Source: JACMLD01 sp040004415
GTDB lineage: Bacteria; Bacteroidota; Bacteroidia; Chitinophagales; Chitinophagaceae
Direction: 5' to 3'
DNA length: 5,223 bases
Assembly (NCBI GenBank): GCA_040004415.1
Contig: JBDUAY010000414.1
Location: 1-5,223, forward strand
In this document: positions 4,998 through 5,223 of the stretch, one piece after another
Layout of the letters: the number at the start of each line of letters is the position of its first letter
How positions within the stretch are numbered: the first letter of the stretch is position 1
Notes under the pieces: generated by a model
The model's database searches: none
Seen by the model: only the letters and a program-made list of their open reading frames with translations
What the model was told of the DNA's origin: nothing
Position numbers and translations under genes: made by a program

Positions 4998-5043
4998 AAA
5001 AACAACTAAAGGTAAAAGTACCAGCACCTTTCTTCTCACAGTG

Positions 5044-5077
5044 AAAAAGAACCTGCCGGGCCAGCAGGTTCTTTTTT
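5044..5077 (+). terminator. Strong intrinsic terminator, probably bidirectional
   Basis: AAAAAGAACCTGC (5044-5056), loop CGGGCCA, GCAGGTTCTTTTT (5064-5076) form a perfect 13-bp stem with six T ending at 5077. The leading A-run makes it work in both directions, so a minus-strand gene beyond the right edge could also end here. A smaller hairpin, GGTA, AAAG, TACC (5011-5022), lies between the stop codon and the terminator. Confidence 0.9.
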
Positions 5078-5155
5078 GTGGATCCTCATCAAAACAAAAG
5101 ATATCGGTTATAGTGATTAAAGGAGTGTTCTTGTTGGGGCTTTAACCTTTCATCT

Positions 5156-5169
5156 TCATCGGCCGATGA
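5156..5169. repeat. 14-bp perfect palindrome TCATCGGCCGATGA
   Basis: A perfect self-complementary 14-mer in the final, gene-free 145 bases (5078-5223). It could be an operator for a gene beyond the right edge. Minus-strand frames crossing the edge also read through it, for example one ending at TAA near 5143 with C-terminus HRPMKMKG, so it may simply lie in the tail of a gene. Nothing else is recognisable in this end segment. Confidence 0.4.
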
Positions 5170-5223
5170 CAAGTTTGCAAGTCTGCATTCCTTCCCGACT
5201 TACAACCTGTATGAAATACATTC

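Overview
The window looks like a gene-poor, partly decaying stretch of a Bacteroidota chromosome, plausibly from the Chitinophagaceae or a nearby family. The case rests on three things: moderate-to-low GC, two TAnnTTTG-type promoter elements, and histidine kinase sequences typical of the phylum (the SHEMQTP H-box in the intact kinase, and the ADEPGTG...LCKEFV...KNG style of ATP-binding site in the broken one). The family assignment is inference.

Left part (1-910): the 3' tail of a probable gene ends at 68. About 700 bases follow with no recognisable gene. A TAATTTTG element at 825-832 is the best candidate promoter for the operon that follows. A 23-bp tandem duplication (877-922) sits on the start of the first operon gene and creates a tiny out-of-frame reading frame that ends in an ATGA overlap with it.

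Centre (911-2850): an OmpR/PhoB-class response regulator (911-1585) and its two-pass membrane histidine kinase (1582-2850) overlap by ATGA and form a translationally coupled two-component operon. Every expected catalytic residue is present in both.

Immediately downstream (2851-3135): this is the most intriguing part. A good sigma70-like promoter (TTGACT, 17 bp, TATATT) is followed by four tandem 11-bp repeats with consensus TTGGAGGGAT. Two very short reading frames (28 and 25 codons) come next, 7 bases apart, and then a clean intrinsic terminator whose stem begins inside the last stop codon. The 11-bp phasing is what OmpR/PhoB-class regulators usually bind, so the unit could be a small RNA or micropeptide target of the adjacent two-component system. 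That link is inference.

Right part (3119-5223): a small minus-strand hypothetical gene (3119-3388) runs into the terminator hairpin. It is followed by a second, unrelated sensor kinase that is clearly a pseudogene (about 3440-3946), with a deleted linker, an in-frame stop, a frameshift and altered nucleotide-binding motifs. About 700 bases of apparently non-coding or remnant DNA contain a 24-bp near-perfect palindrome. The window ends with a small, highly lysine-rich exported protein (4668-4997) and a strong 13-bp-stem terminator. No tRNA, rRNA, CRISPR array or complete mobile element was found.
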